DNA of 12,535 nt from Oxalobacteraceae bacterium UBA4003 (GTDB taxonomy: Bacteria; Pseudomonadota; Gammaproteobacteria; Burkholderiales; Burkholderiaceae_D): positions 9,558-22,092 of the forward strand of contig DGBN01000040.1 of NCBI GenBank assembly GCA_002384815.1, in the 5' to 3' direction. Below the pieces are notes generated by a model, which saw only the letters and a program-made list of their open reading frames with translations, was not told where the DNA came from and searched no databases. A program made the translations under genes and the position numbers. Numbering within the stretch: the first letter of the stretch is position 1; every line of letters begins with the position of its first letter. This document shows, piece after piece, positions 1 through 7,665 of the stretch.

Positions 1-1971
1 GAATTGCCGCGTCTGTGGCAAAAACTGCATATTGACCAGGGCTGGGAAACCGCGCTGGAATCGGTCTTGCGCGAACGCACATCCGCACTGGAAATGTCGA
101 ATCTCGACTGGGCCAAGGCTTTCTTCAACGATGCGCCACCGGCCAAACTGGCCTTGTTCACGCCAAACGCCACGCCATCCGAAGTGAGTCCAGCGCAAGC
201 GGGGCTTAAACCGTTCCTGAGCTTGCTGCAATTGAACGATCCGGGTTTGCGCGCCTTGATGCAGGATTGGCTGCACAACGTCTACGTCGCCGACGATATC
301 GCCGCTGCTTTCGTCGATCGCAATAAATTGCCTGCCGGCGCCTATTTCGTCACCAGGCAGGGTCATGTCATCAGTAAATCGAGTGTGCGTTTTTATGCAT
401 CCGATTCCGAACAGGACGGCATGCTGGCGCGCCAGCAGGAAATCGAAAACATCACCAAGCAATTGCGTGCGCAGCAGATGTTGGCCGACGAAGCGAAATC
501 GCGTTCGGTGCGTGCGGAATCTGCACTAACGCAAGCCACGCAACGACTGCAGGAAATTCGTCAGCGTGCGAATACGCTGACGCAAGCGGTGCATGGCTTG
601 CAAATCGACGTGATGAAACTGTCGGAAGTGCAGGAACGCTTCAACCAGCGCAGTACGCAGATCAGCACCGATCTGGAAGAAATCGCCGCGCAGGAAGCCG
701 AGCAGCAACAGGTCAAGGCAGAGTCCGAAGCCAAGTTCGAGCAACTCGATGGCGAGCTGGGTGAACTGCAGGAAAAACACGAAGAAGGACAGACTGAGTA
801 TCTGGCCAAAGAACAGCAATTGAATGATGCGCGCCAACGCGTGCGCGAGCTGGAACGTGCAGCGCAAGAAGCAGAATACGCAGAGAAGTCTCAACGCAGC
901 AAGATCGAAGAATTAAAACGCAGCATCGCCACCGCACTGGAACAGGCCGCGCAGCTGTTTGCCAATATGCAGCAAGGCAGCCTGGAACTGGAAAGCCTGG
1001 ACGATCAGGCTGCGCAAGCTGGCCTGCAAACCTTGCTGGACAAACGCACGGATCAGGAACGCGCGCTGGCCGATGCGCGTCATGAACTGGATCAACTGAC
1101 TCAGCAATTGCGCGGCCATGACGAAGCGCGCATGCAGGCCGAACGCAGCCTGCAGCCGCAACGCGATCGCATCACCGAACTGCAGTTGAAGGAACAGGCC
1201 GCGCGCCTGAATCAGGAGCAGTATTCGCAGCAACTGATAGAGGCGCAAGCTGACGAAGCGGCGCTAATGGAAAAACTCAATGGCGATACACGTCCTTCTT
1301 ACTTGCAGGGCGAAGTTACACGCCTGACGAATGCAATCGCGGCTTTGGGTGCGGTCAATCTGGCAGCACTGGATGAACTGGCGACGGCCTCGGAACGCAA
1401 GAACTTCCTCGATGCACAAAACGCCGATTTGACTGAAGCGATCAATACGCTGCAGGATGCCATTCACAAGATCGACAAGGAAACGCGCGATCTGTTGCAA
1501 GACACCTTCGACAAGGTCAATCATCATTTCGGCGAACTGTTCCCGATTCTGTTCGGTGGCGGCCAGGCCAAACTAATGATGACCGGCGAAGAAATCCTGG
1601 ATTCCGGCGTGCAGGTGATGGCGCAACCACCAGGCAAAAAGAATGCCACGATTCACCTGTTGTCAGGCGGTGAAAAAGCGCTGACGGCAACGGCGCTGGT
1701 GTTCTCGATGTTCCAGCTGAATCCTGCGCCTTTCTGTCTGCTGGATGAGGTTGACGCGCCGCTGGATGATGCCAATACCGAGCGTTTCTGCAATATGGTC
1801 AAGCGCATGTCGGCACATACGCAATTCCTGTTTATTTCGCATAACAAGATTGCGATGGAAATGGCGCAGCAGCTGATCGGCGTCACGATGCAGGAGCAGG
1901 GCGTATCGCGGATTGTGGCGGTGGATATGGAGTCTGCGGCAAGTTTTGCAGCGGAAGCACAAACAGCCTGA
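1..1971 (+). CDS. smc: Chromosome segregation ATPase Smc, C-terminal part (5' end outside the window)
   Basis: This is the last 656 residues of Smc, the bacterial condensin ATPase that, with ScpA and ScpB, compacts and separates sister chromosomes. The frame is open from base 1 with no start, so the N-terminal head and first coiled-coil arm lie upstream. Residues about 1-135 look like the hinge: they begin LWQKLHIDQGWETALESVL and include a glycine-rich stretch near GAYFVTRQGHVIS. Residues about 140-480 are a long Glu/Gln/Ala/Arg-rich coiled coil. Residues about 485-656 form the C-terminal head: the ABC signature LSGGEKAL starts at residue 554, Walker B (CLLDEVDAP) has the presumed catalytic Glu at 583 followed by the D-loop, and the switch histidine is in FLFISHNK. 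In this family the Walker A motif lies in the missing N-terminal part. The reading frame is intact. The gene ends 189 bases before zipA, the order known from many proteobacteria. Confidence 0.97.
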   Translation, partial: ELPRLWQKLHIDQGWETALESVLRERTSALEMSNLDWAKAFFNDAPPAKLALFTPNATPSEVSPAQAGLKPFLSLLQLNDPGLRALMQDWLHNVYVADDIAAAFVDRNKLPAGAYFVTRQGHVISKSSVRFYASDSEQDGMLARQQEIENITKQLRAQQMLADEAKSRSVRAESALTQATQRLQEIRQRANTLTQAVHGLQIDVMKLSEVQERFNQRSTQISTDLEEIAAQEAEQQQVKAESEAKFEQLDGELGELQEKHEEGQTEYLAKEQQLNDARQRVRELERAAQEAEYAEKSQRSKIEELKRSIATALEQAAQLFANMQQGSLELESLDDQAAQAGLQTLLDKRTDQERALADARHELDQLTQQLRGHDEARMQAERSLQPQRDRITELQLKEQAARLNQEQYSQQLIEAQADEAALMEKLNGDTRPSYLQGEVTRLTNAIAALGAVNLAALDELATASERKNFLDAQNADLTEAINTLQDAIHKIDKETRDLLQDTFDKVNHHFGELFPILFGGGQAKLMMTGEEILDSGVQVMAQPPGKKNATIHLLSGGEKALTATALVFSMFQLNPAPFCLLDEVDAPLDDANTERFCNMVKRMSAHTQFLFISHNKIAMEMAQQLIGVTMQEQGVSRIVAVDMESAASFAAEAQTA

Positions 1972-2072
1972 GTGTCGCTTGTACAGAACGGGTAACACTT
2001 AACTTGAACATGGCTTGTGCGGTATCCTGAACGCGCGTGATTTTCACGGATAATGCATGACCACAGAATTTT

Positions 2073-2100
2073 GGATTTTTATGAATCAATCCGTTTTTTT
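2073..2100 (+). terminator. Candidate intrinsic terminator after smc
   Basis: GGATT (2073-2077) and AATCC (2088-2092) can pair around a 10-base loop. A G and seven T (2094-2100) follow. The stem is short and AT-rich but the U-tract is good. It lies about 100 bases after the smc stop and 60 before zipA, so it could end smc transcripts or act as a partial terminator. Confidence 0.35.
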
Positions 2101-2109
2101 ACATTTTGA

Positions 2110-2148
2110 CCGCTGCATCTCTTGTGCGATGTCTAGCGGCTTTTCTTT
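2110..2148 (+). terminator. Terminator-like hairpin just before zipA
   Basis: CCGCT (2110-2114) pairs with AGCGG (2135-2139). Inside it, GCATC (2115-2119) pairs with GATGT (2128-2132) with one G-U pair, a 2-base bulge and an 8-base loop. CTTTTCTTT follows. The structure ends about 13 bases before the zipA ATG, and a weak AGG ribosome site (2152-2154) lies between. No promoter fits between the hairpin and zipA, so if it terminates at all it must be leaky or regulated. Confidence 0.35.
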
Positions 2149-2160
2149 CCCAGGTGCAGC

Positions 2161-3285
2161 ATGACCGATCTGCAGACCAGTCTGATAGTGATAGGTGGCG
2201 CGATTGTGGCTGGCGTCATTTCCTATAATAAGTGGCAGGAATACAAAGCGAAAAAAAGCGTCGAGCGCGCCTTTTCATCATCGCATGACGACGTGCTGAT
2301 GGTACCTAGTGAAGAAGGTGCGGCACCCATATCGGTTACTGATTTCAGTGTCGAACGACGCGAGCCGACCTTGCCATCCGATGATCAGGCGTATGCCGAA
2401 ACCGGTACTCCTTTCGAAGGCGGCGAACCCGCAGAACGTGCGCAGGAAGAACTGGATGCGCAGGTAGACATGATGCAAACAGCGGAAGAAAAAGAATTGC
2501 CTGTCGATTACCTGATCGATTGCACGGTGCCGCTGGCCTTGGCTGCGCAATTGCGCGGCGACAAGATTCTGCCGGCATTGCAATCCCTGCGCCATGTTGG
2601 CAGCAAGCCGGTGCATTTTGCCGGCCAGCATGTCGATGGCGGCTGGGAAGCGATCACGTATGGCGGCATCTACAAATCGCTGATGGCCGGCGTGCGACTG
2701 GCCAATCGCAGCAATGCGCTGAATGAACTGGAATATTCCGAATTCGTCATGCGTCTGCGTCAGATTGCCGACGACTTCGATGCCGATCCCGATGTGCCGG
2801 ATATGGCGGAAGTAATGGTGACCGCGCGTTCGCTGCATCATTTCGTCACCGAATACGATGCCAAGTTGAGCGTGAACGTGCAGTCCAATGGCGCGCCGTG
2901 GTCGGTGACGACCTTGCTGGCCGCATTGGGACGGCAGGGTTTCGATGTGCGGCCGGAAGGACGTCTGGTGATGCCTGACGGCGAGGGCGGCGTGCTGTTT
3001 TCTCTGTCGACCAATGTCACGCTGGCGGAAGATACCACCAGCCGTTTGACGTTGTTGCTTGATGTGCCGGTGGTAGCGCCTGAGCGCGATGGTTTCGGCG
3101 CGATGATTGCCTGTGCGCGTTCTCTGTCATCGCGGCTGGATGGCACGGTAGTCGATGACAGCAGCCAGCCTTTGTCGGATGCTTCCCTGAATGAAATCGG
3201 CGGCCAGATCGAAATCTTCTACGCCGACATGGAAGCGGCAGATGTTCCTGCAGGTTCCAACCGGGCCCTGCGTTTGTTTAACTGA
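2161..3285 (+). CDS. zipA: ZipA-like cell division protein (FtsZ-binding, membrane-anchored)
   Basis: ZipA tethers the FtsZ ring to the inner membrane at the division site. This 374-residue protein has one N-terminal membrane segment at about residues 6-22 (SLIVIGGAIVAGVIS), then a basic patch and an acidic linker to about 112. The linker is not Pro/Gln-rich as it is in E. coli. The C-terminal part, about 236-374, matches the ZipA FtsZ-binding domain in pattern: LLAALGRQGFDVRPEG, VLFSLSTN, LLLDVP and SLSSRLDGTVVDD. Residues about 115-235 seem to repeat that fold more loosely (see findings). The ATG at 2161 has an AGG 6 bases upstream (2152-2154). Two bases separate its stop from ligA, and the zipA-ligA pairing is also found in E. 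coli. The family assignment rests on domain pattern and context. Annotation pipelines may simply call it a ZipA C-terminal domain protein. Confidence 0.85.
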   Translation: MTDLQTSLIVIGGAIVAGVISYNKWQEYKAKKSVERAFSSSHDDVLMVPSEEGAAPISVTDFSVERREPTLPSDDQAYAETGTPFEGGEPAERAQEELDAQVDMMQTAEEKELPVDYLIDCTVPLALAAQLRGDKILPALQSLRHVGSKPVHFAGQHVDGGWEAITYGGIYKSLMAGVRLANRSNALNELEYSEFVMRLRQIADDFDADPDVPDMAEVMVTARSLHHFVTEYDAKLSVNVQSNGAPWSVTTLLAALGRQGFDVRPEGRLVMPDGEGGVLFSLSTNVTLAEDTTSRLTLLLDVPVVAPERDGFGAMIACARSLSSRLDGTVVDDSSQPLSDASLNEIGGQIEIFYADMEAADVPAGSNRALRLFN

Positions 3286-3287
3286 TT

Positions 3288-5378
3288 ATGCAGCCGGATC
3301 TGTTTTCCACGGCACCGCAACAAAGTGCCGTCGCGCGTCCGGAAGAGATTCCGGACGCCAGTAATCCGCCTGCACGCGCCGCATGGTTGCGCAGTGAGCT
3401 GAATCGTCACAATTACGCCTACCACGTCCTCGACAATCCTTCGGTTCCCGATGCTGAATACGACCAGCTGTTCCATGAGTTGCAGCTACTGGAGAATACG
3501 CATCCTGAGTTGCTGGTTTCTGATTCGCCGACTCAGCGTGTGGGCGCATTGGCGCTGTCGGCTTTTCCTCCGGTGAGGCACTCGGTACCCATGCTGTCTC
3601 TGGGGAACGGCTTTGAAGACGAGGATGTTCTCGCATTCGACAAGCGCGTCAGCGAGGGCTTGAATAGTCAGGAAGAAATCGAATACGCGACCGAATTGAA
3701 GTTCGACGGCCTGGCCATCAATCTGCGTTATGAAGACGGTGTACTGGTGCAGGCGGCAACGCGCGGTGATGGCGCTACTGGCGAAAATGTGAGCGCCAAT
3801 ATACGCACCGTACGCGAAATTCCCCTGCGCCTGCATACGAACAATCCGCCCCGGGTACTGGACGTGCGCGGCGAAGTCATGATGTACAAGGCCGATCTGG
3901 CGAAACTGAATGCACGCCAGCGCGCCGCCAGCGCCAAGGAATTTGCGAATCCGCGCAATGCAGCGGCCGGCAGCTTGCGCCAGCTCGATTCACGCATTAC
4001 CGCACAGCGCAGCTTGCGTTTTTTTGCCTACGGAATAGGTTTGCTGGAAGGTGCCGACATGCCTGCATCGCATTCCGCTTTGCTCGACTGGTATGCAGCG
4101 CTCGGGATTCCGGTGTGCGACGAGCGCGCGGTAGTCCATGGGGCTCAAGGCTTGCTTGACTTTTATAGGGCCATAGGTGAAAAGCGCCCGCAATTGCCGT
4201 ATGAAATTGATGGGGTCGTTTACAAAGTCAATCGCCTCGAGCAACAGCAACAGCTCGGTTTCGTTTCACGTGCGCCGCGTTTTGCGATTGCGCATAAATT
4301 CCCGGCGGAAGAAGCACTGACAACCGTGCAGGATATTGAAGTGCAGGTCGGTCGTACCGGCGCGATTACGCCAGTGGCGCGCCTCGCGCCGGTACTGGTC
4401 GGCGGAGTCACCGTGACCAATGCAACGCTGCACAATGAAGATGAGGTGCGGCGCAAGGATATCCAGATCGGCGACACGGTGATCGTACGTCGTGCCGGCG
4501 ATGTGATTCCGGAAGTGGTGGCGTATGTGGCGGAACGGCGTCCGGCAAATGCCCGGTCTTTCGTCATGCCATCAAGCTGCCCGGTGTGTGGTTCGCCTGT
4601 CGTGAGGCTGGAAGATGAAGCGATTGCGCGCTGTTCCGGCGGCTGGGTCAAGTGCGCAGCGCAGCGCAAGGGCGGCTTGCTGCACTTTGTTTCTCGCCGT
4701 GCGATGGATGTGGAAGGCCTGGGTGATCAACTGGTGGAGCAGCTGGTCGACAAGCACATCATCACGACAGCAGCCGATTTATACAAACTTGGTTTTCGTG
4801 CGCTGGCCGAGCTTGACCGTATGGCCGATAAATCTGCGCAGAATGTGCTGGATGCGCTGGAAAAATCGAAAACCACGACTTTTGCCCGTTTCATCTACGC
4901 GCTCGGCATTCGACATGTAGGCGAGGCAACTGCCAAGGAACTGGCACGGCATTTCGGGAATATGGATGCCTTGTTGCAGGCGAATCAGGAACAATTACTG
5001 GAAGTGGTGGATATCGGCCCTGTTGTGGCGGCATCGATCACGGCGTTTTTTGCCGATGCAATGAATATCGAACTGATAGAACAATTGCGTGCCGCCGGTG
5101 TCAGATGGCCGGAACACGTGGTCGAAAATCGACCCAAGCCGCTGGCAGGAAAAACCTTTGTATTAACCGGTACCTTGCCTACGCTGAGTCGCGATGCGGC
5201 AGCTGAAAAAATCGAGGCAGCCGGTGGCAAGGTTGCCGGTTCGGTTTCCAAGAAAACCAGTTACGTGGTGGCAGGTGCCGAAGCCGGCAGCAAACTTGCC
5301 AAGGCTGAAGAGCTGGGCGTAACGATACTTGACGAAGCTGGCTTACTTCAATTACTGGATAAAAATGAACAAGATTAG
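3288..5378 (+). CDS. ligA: NAD-dependent DNA ligase LigA
   Basis: LigA seals nicks between Okazaki fragments and after repair, using NAD+ to adenylate itself. The protein has 696 residues; E. coli LigA has 671. In order: domain Ia with HNYAYHVLDNP at 41-51; the nucleotidyltransferase core with the AMP-accepting lysine in KFDG (K138); RGDGATGEN; DVRGEVMM; YEIDGVVYKVN; and HKFPAEE. An OB fold follows, then a four-cysteine zinc finger (C431, C434, C449, C456), helix-hairpin-helix repeats, and a BRCT domain from about 615 (LAGKTFVLTGTLP) to the end. The N terminus is about 23 residues longer than in E. coli and starts with MQPDLF. No Shine-Dalgarno is visible before the ATG, which lies 2 bases after the zipA stop, so re-initiation by ribosomes leaving zipA is likely. 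The 3' end overlaps galU by 14 bases. Confidence 0.98.
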   Translation: MQPDLFSTAPQQSAVARPEEIPDASNPPARAAWLRSELNRHNYAYHVLDNPSVPDAEYDQLFHELQLLENTHPELLVSDSPTQRVGALALSAFPPVRHSVPMLSLGNGFEDEDVLAFDKRVSEGLNSQEEIEYATELKFDGLAINLRYEDGVLVQAATRGDGATGENVSANIRTVREIPLRLHTNNPPRVLDVRGEVMMYKADLAKLNARQRAASAKEFANPRNAAAGSLRQLDSRITAQRSLRFFAYGIGLLEGADMPASHSALLDWYAALGIPVCDERAVVHGAQGLLDFYRAIGEKRPQLPYEIDGVVYKVNRLEQQQQLGFVSRAPRFAIAHKFPAEEALTTVQDIEVQVGRTGAITPVARLAPVLVGGVTVTNATLHNEDEVRRKDIQIGDTVIVRRAGDVIPEVVAYVAERRPANARSFVMPSSCPVCGSPVVRLEDEAIARCSGGWVKCAAQRKGGLLHFVSRRAMDVEGLGDQLVEQLVDKHIITTAADLYKLGFRALAELDRMADKSAQNVLDALEKSKTTTFARFIYALGIRHVGEATAKELARHFGNMDALLQANQEQLLEVVDIGPVVAASITAFFADAMNIELIEQLRAAGVRWPEHVVENRPKPLAGKTFVLTGTLPTLSRDAAAEKIEAAGGKVAGSVSKKTSYVVAGAEAGSKLAKAEELGVTILDEAGLLQLLDKNEQD

Positions 5379-6240
5379 AAAAGCAGTATTCCCCGTAGCT
5401 GGCCTGGGCAGCCGTTTTCTGCCCGCCACCAAGGCGCAACCGAAAGAGATGCTGCCGATAGTTGACAAGCCCCTGATTCAGTACGCGGTGGAAGAAGCTG
5501 TCGCCGCCGGCATCACGGAAATGGTCTTCATTACCGGCCGTAACAAGCGGGCGATCGAAGATCATTTCGATACGGCTTACGAACTGGAAGCCGAACTGGC
5601 TGCAGCCGAAAAAAATGCATTGCTGGATCTGGTGCAGAATGTGATCCCCAAGCATATAAATTGCATTTACATCCGCCAATCTGCACCGCTGGGCCTGGGC
5701 CATGCAGTGCTGTGTGCGCGGCCGGTAGTCGGCAACGAACCGTTTGCGGTACTGCTGGCGGATGATTTCATGGATACACCGACCGGCACGGCGCCGGTGC
5801 TGGCGCAGATGGCTGAAATTTTCGAGCAGGAAGGCAGCAGCATTCTTGCCGTGCAGGATGTGCCGCGCGCAGAAACCAGACAATACGGTATCGTCAGTGC
5901 GAAGCCGTATCAGGACAAGCTGGAACAGGTCGATGCGATCATCGAAAAACCGAAACCTGAAGATGCGCCGTCGACGCTGGCGGTGGTCGGACGTTACATC
6001 TTGAGCGGCAGAATATTCGATTATCTGGAAAACGTGAGCCAGGGTGCCGGCGGAGAAATACAGCTAACCGACGGCATTGCGGCGCTGATGCGCGATCAAA
6101 AGGTACTGGCTTATCGTTACGACGGCCAGCGTTATGATTGTGGTTCCAAGCTCGGTTATCTGAAGGCGATGGTGGCGATGGGACGCAAGCATCCGGAAAC
6201 CGGCGCTGCCTTTACGGAATATTTGAAAACACTGAAATGA
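5365..6240 (+). CDS. galU: UTP--glucose-1-phosphate uridylyltransferase
   Basis: GalU makes UDP-glucose from UTP and glucose-1-phosphate in the cytoplasm, feeding lipopolysaccharide, exopolysaccharide and galactose metabolism. The protein has 291 residues, typical for the family. The nucleotide-binding loop is AGLGSRFLPATKAQPKEM (residues 12-29, with R17 and K27). Further marks are LGLGHAVLCARP (109-120), the metal-site region LLADDFMD (130-137) and the EKP motif with K195. I chose the ATG at 5365 because the protein then starts MNKIRKAVFPVAGLG, the normal family start. A TTG 36 bases upstream would add 12 residues that look like read-through of ligA. A weak GGA (5357-5359) precedes the ATG. 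The first 14 bases overlap the end of ligA and the stop overlaps the def start (ATGA), both suggesting coupled translation. Confidence 0.97.
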   Translation: MNKIRKAVFPVAGLGSRFLPATKAQPKEMLPIVDKPLIQYAVEEAVAAGITEMVFITGRNKRAIEDHFDTAYELEAELAAAEKNALLDLVQNVIPKHINCIYIRQSAPLGLGHAVLCARPVVGNEPFAVLLADDFMDTPTGTAPVLAQMAEIFEQEGSSILAVQDVPRAETRQYGIVSAKPYQDKLEQVDAIIEKPKPEDAPSTLAVVGRYILSGRIFDYLENVSQGAGGEIQLTDGIAALMRDQKVLAYRYDGQRYDCGSKLGYLKAMVAMGRKHPETGAAFTEYLKTLK

Positions 6241-6773
6241 CGGTAAGAGAAATCCTGAAGATGGGCGATCCGCGCTTGTTGCGGGTAGCTGAACCGGTGA
6301 AGGAATTCAATACGCCGGAGCTCGATGCGCTGATTGCCGACATGTTCGACACCATGTATGCGGTGAACGGTGCAGGCCTGGCCGCGCCGCAGATAGGGGT
6401 GAATCTGCGCCTGGTGATTTACGGCTTCAAGCGAAACACGCGCTATCCCGATGCACCGCCGGTACCGGAAACGGTATTGATCAATCCGAAGTTGCGTCCG
6501 CTTTCAGCCGAGCGCGAAGAGGGTTGGGAAGGCTGTCTGTCCGTGCCCGGCTTGCGCGGTATGGTGCCGCGTTTCAGTTCGCTGCACTATGAAGGTTTCG
6601 ATCAGTACGGCAATGTAATCAGCCGCGATGTCGACGGTTTTCATGCGCGTGTGGTGCAGCATGAGTGCGACCACCTGGATGGAATTTTGTATCCGATGCG
6701 CATAGAAGATTTCACGCAGTTCGGTTACGTCGATGTACTGTTTCCCGAAATGGATGCGAACGAAGACGACTGA
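6237..6773 (+). CDS. def: Peptide deformylase
   Basis: Def removes the formyl group from the initiator methionine of new proteins, the step before methionine aminopeptidase. The protein has 178 residues with all three family motifs: GAGLAAPQ (45-52), EGCLSVPG (98-105) with metal-ligand C100, and HECDH (142-146) supplying two histidine ligands and the catalytic E143. I chose the ATG at 6237 because MTVREILKMGDPRLL is the usual start. Longer in-frame starts inside galU would add unrelated residues. The ATG shares bases with the galU stop (ATGA) and has no clear ribosome site, so it is probably coupled to galU. In many bacteria def pairs with fmt; here fmt is absent, so this may be a second def copy, which cannot be judged from this window. 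No convincing terminator separates it from the convergent rluF gene 44 bases on. Confidence 0.97.
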   Translation: MTVREILKMGDPRLLRVAEPVKEFNTPELDALIADMFDTMYAVNGAGLAAPQIGVNLRLVIYGFKRNTRYPDAPPVPETVLINPKLRPLSAEREEGWEGCLSVPGLRGMVPRFSSLHYEGFDQYGNVISRDVDGFHARVVQHECDHLDGILYPMRIEDFTQFGYVDVLFPEMDANEDD

Positions 6774-6817
6774 GTTTTTGCAGGGCTAAGGCAGTGGATG
6801 TTTGGCCGCCCGGCAAC

Positions 6818-7564
6818 TCAAAATTCTTCGCCTTCGGCCAGGTAACGCCATTCACCCACCGGCAAATCGCCCAGTTTTACACGGCCTATGCGTACGCGTT
6901 TCAAGCCCACTACCTTCAATCCGACGATATCGCACATGCGGCGAATCTGGCGTTTTTTTCCTTCCCGCAAAATGAAGCTGAGCTGATCTTCGTTTTGCCA
7001 CTTCACCTGCGCCGGCAGCAGTTTTTTTCCATCCAGCATCAAGCCGTGATTCAGTCGCTTCAGATCAGATTCGGGCAGCTTGCCCGGTTTGATGTATTGC
7101 ACACGTACCAGATATTCTTTTTCTACGTTGCTGGTTTCGCCGATCAGATGTTTGGCGATGCGACCATCCTGTGTCAGCACCAGCAAACCGACAGAATCGA
7201 TGTCGAGTCGGCCGGCCGGAACCAGGCTGCGTAACTGCGTAGGATGGAACTGTGCGGTCGACTTGTCTTCCTTCCAGCGATTCTCTGCCTTGATCAATGC
7301 GACAGCAGGTTTGTAGCCGTCTTCAGCCTGGCCACTGACGTAGCCCATAGGTTTGTTGATCAAAATCGTCACGCGTTTCGATTGTTCGGCGGCAGCTTGT
7401 CTTTCGACTGTCACGCGTTGTGTAGGCAATATTTTTGTGCCGAGTTCGGAGACGACTTTGCCATCGACGCGGACCCAGCCGCGCGCTATCCATTCATCGG
7501 CTTCGCGACGGGAGCAAAGGCCAAGTTCGGACATGCGTTTGGAGAGGCGTAATGGTTCGGTCAT
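6818..7564 (-). CDS. rluF: RluF-type rRNA pseudouridine synthase (RsuA/RluB/E/F family)
   Basis: This 248-residue enzyme belongs to the family that turns specific uridines of ribosomal RNA into pseudouridine. An S4 RNA-binding domain covers about residues 5-52 (RLSKRMSELGLCSRREADEW). The catalytic domain follows, with the active-site aspartate D121 in AGRLDIDSVGLLVLT, then EKEYLV and GKKRQIRRMCDIVGLKVVGL. The ending GDLPVGEWRYL resembles RluF (23S rRNA U2604 in E. coli) more than RluB or RsuA, but the exact target is inferred. The ATG at 7564 gives the expected start; no Shine-Dalgarno is evident. It lies 101 bases downstream of glnD on the same strand, with no clear terminator between them, so it could be read from the map-glnD message or from a weak promoter of its own. 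Confidence 0.85.
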   Translation of the reverse strand: MTEPLRLSKRMSELGLCSRREADEWIARGWVRVDGKVVSELGTKILPTQRVTVERQAAAEQSKRVTILINKPMGYVSGQAEDGYKPAVALIKAENRWKEDKSTAQFHPTQLRSLVPAGRLDIDSVGLLVLTQDGRIAKHLIGETSNVEKEYLVRVQYIKPGKLPESDLKRLNHGLMLDGKKLLPAQVKWQNEDQLSFILREGKKRQIRRMCDIVGLKVVGLKRVRIGRVKLGDLPVGEWRYLAEGEEF

Positions 7565-7665
7565 GGTGAGGCAGGTATCTAAAAATTAAAACGGTGATTG
7601 AAAATGGTATTGATGCGATCAGTGCGTGAAGCGAAGGTTTGTTGCGCGCTGAATTTTGTATTACA

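Larger units (their letters stand above)
2057..2164 (+). other. Possible 35-codon leader ORF overlapping the zipA start
   Basis: An ATG at 2057 opens a 35-residue frame whose TGA (2162-2164) overlaps the zipA ATG in an ATGA arrangement, the kind seen in translational coupling. A weak CGGA (2047-2050) lies 6 bases before the ATG. The encoded peptide is rich in Phe, Ser and Cys and resembles no family I know. The frame covers both hairpins described in this gap. The base composition is AT-rich, unlike the neighbouring genes, so this may be chance. It is listed because of the exact overlap with zipA, not because coding is shown. Confidence 0.2.

Noticed and set aside
5329..5364. A longer GalU beginning at a TTG inside ligA
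   Set aside because: The 12 extra residues have no family match, and the ATG at 5365 gives the standard GalU N terminus.
6774..6817. A bidirectional terminator between def and rluF
   Set aside because: Only a 4-5 bp GC-rich inverted repeat with a bulge is present near 6802-6815, without T-runs on either side.
7565..7665. A promoter for rluF in the glnD-rluF gap
   Set aside because: The best minus-strand match (TTTTCA, 17 bases, TAGATA) is poor in the -10 box, and AT-rich sequence gives such matches by chance.
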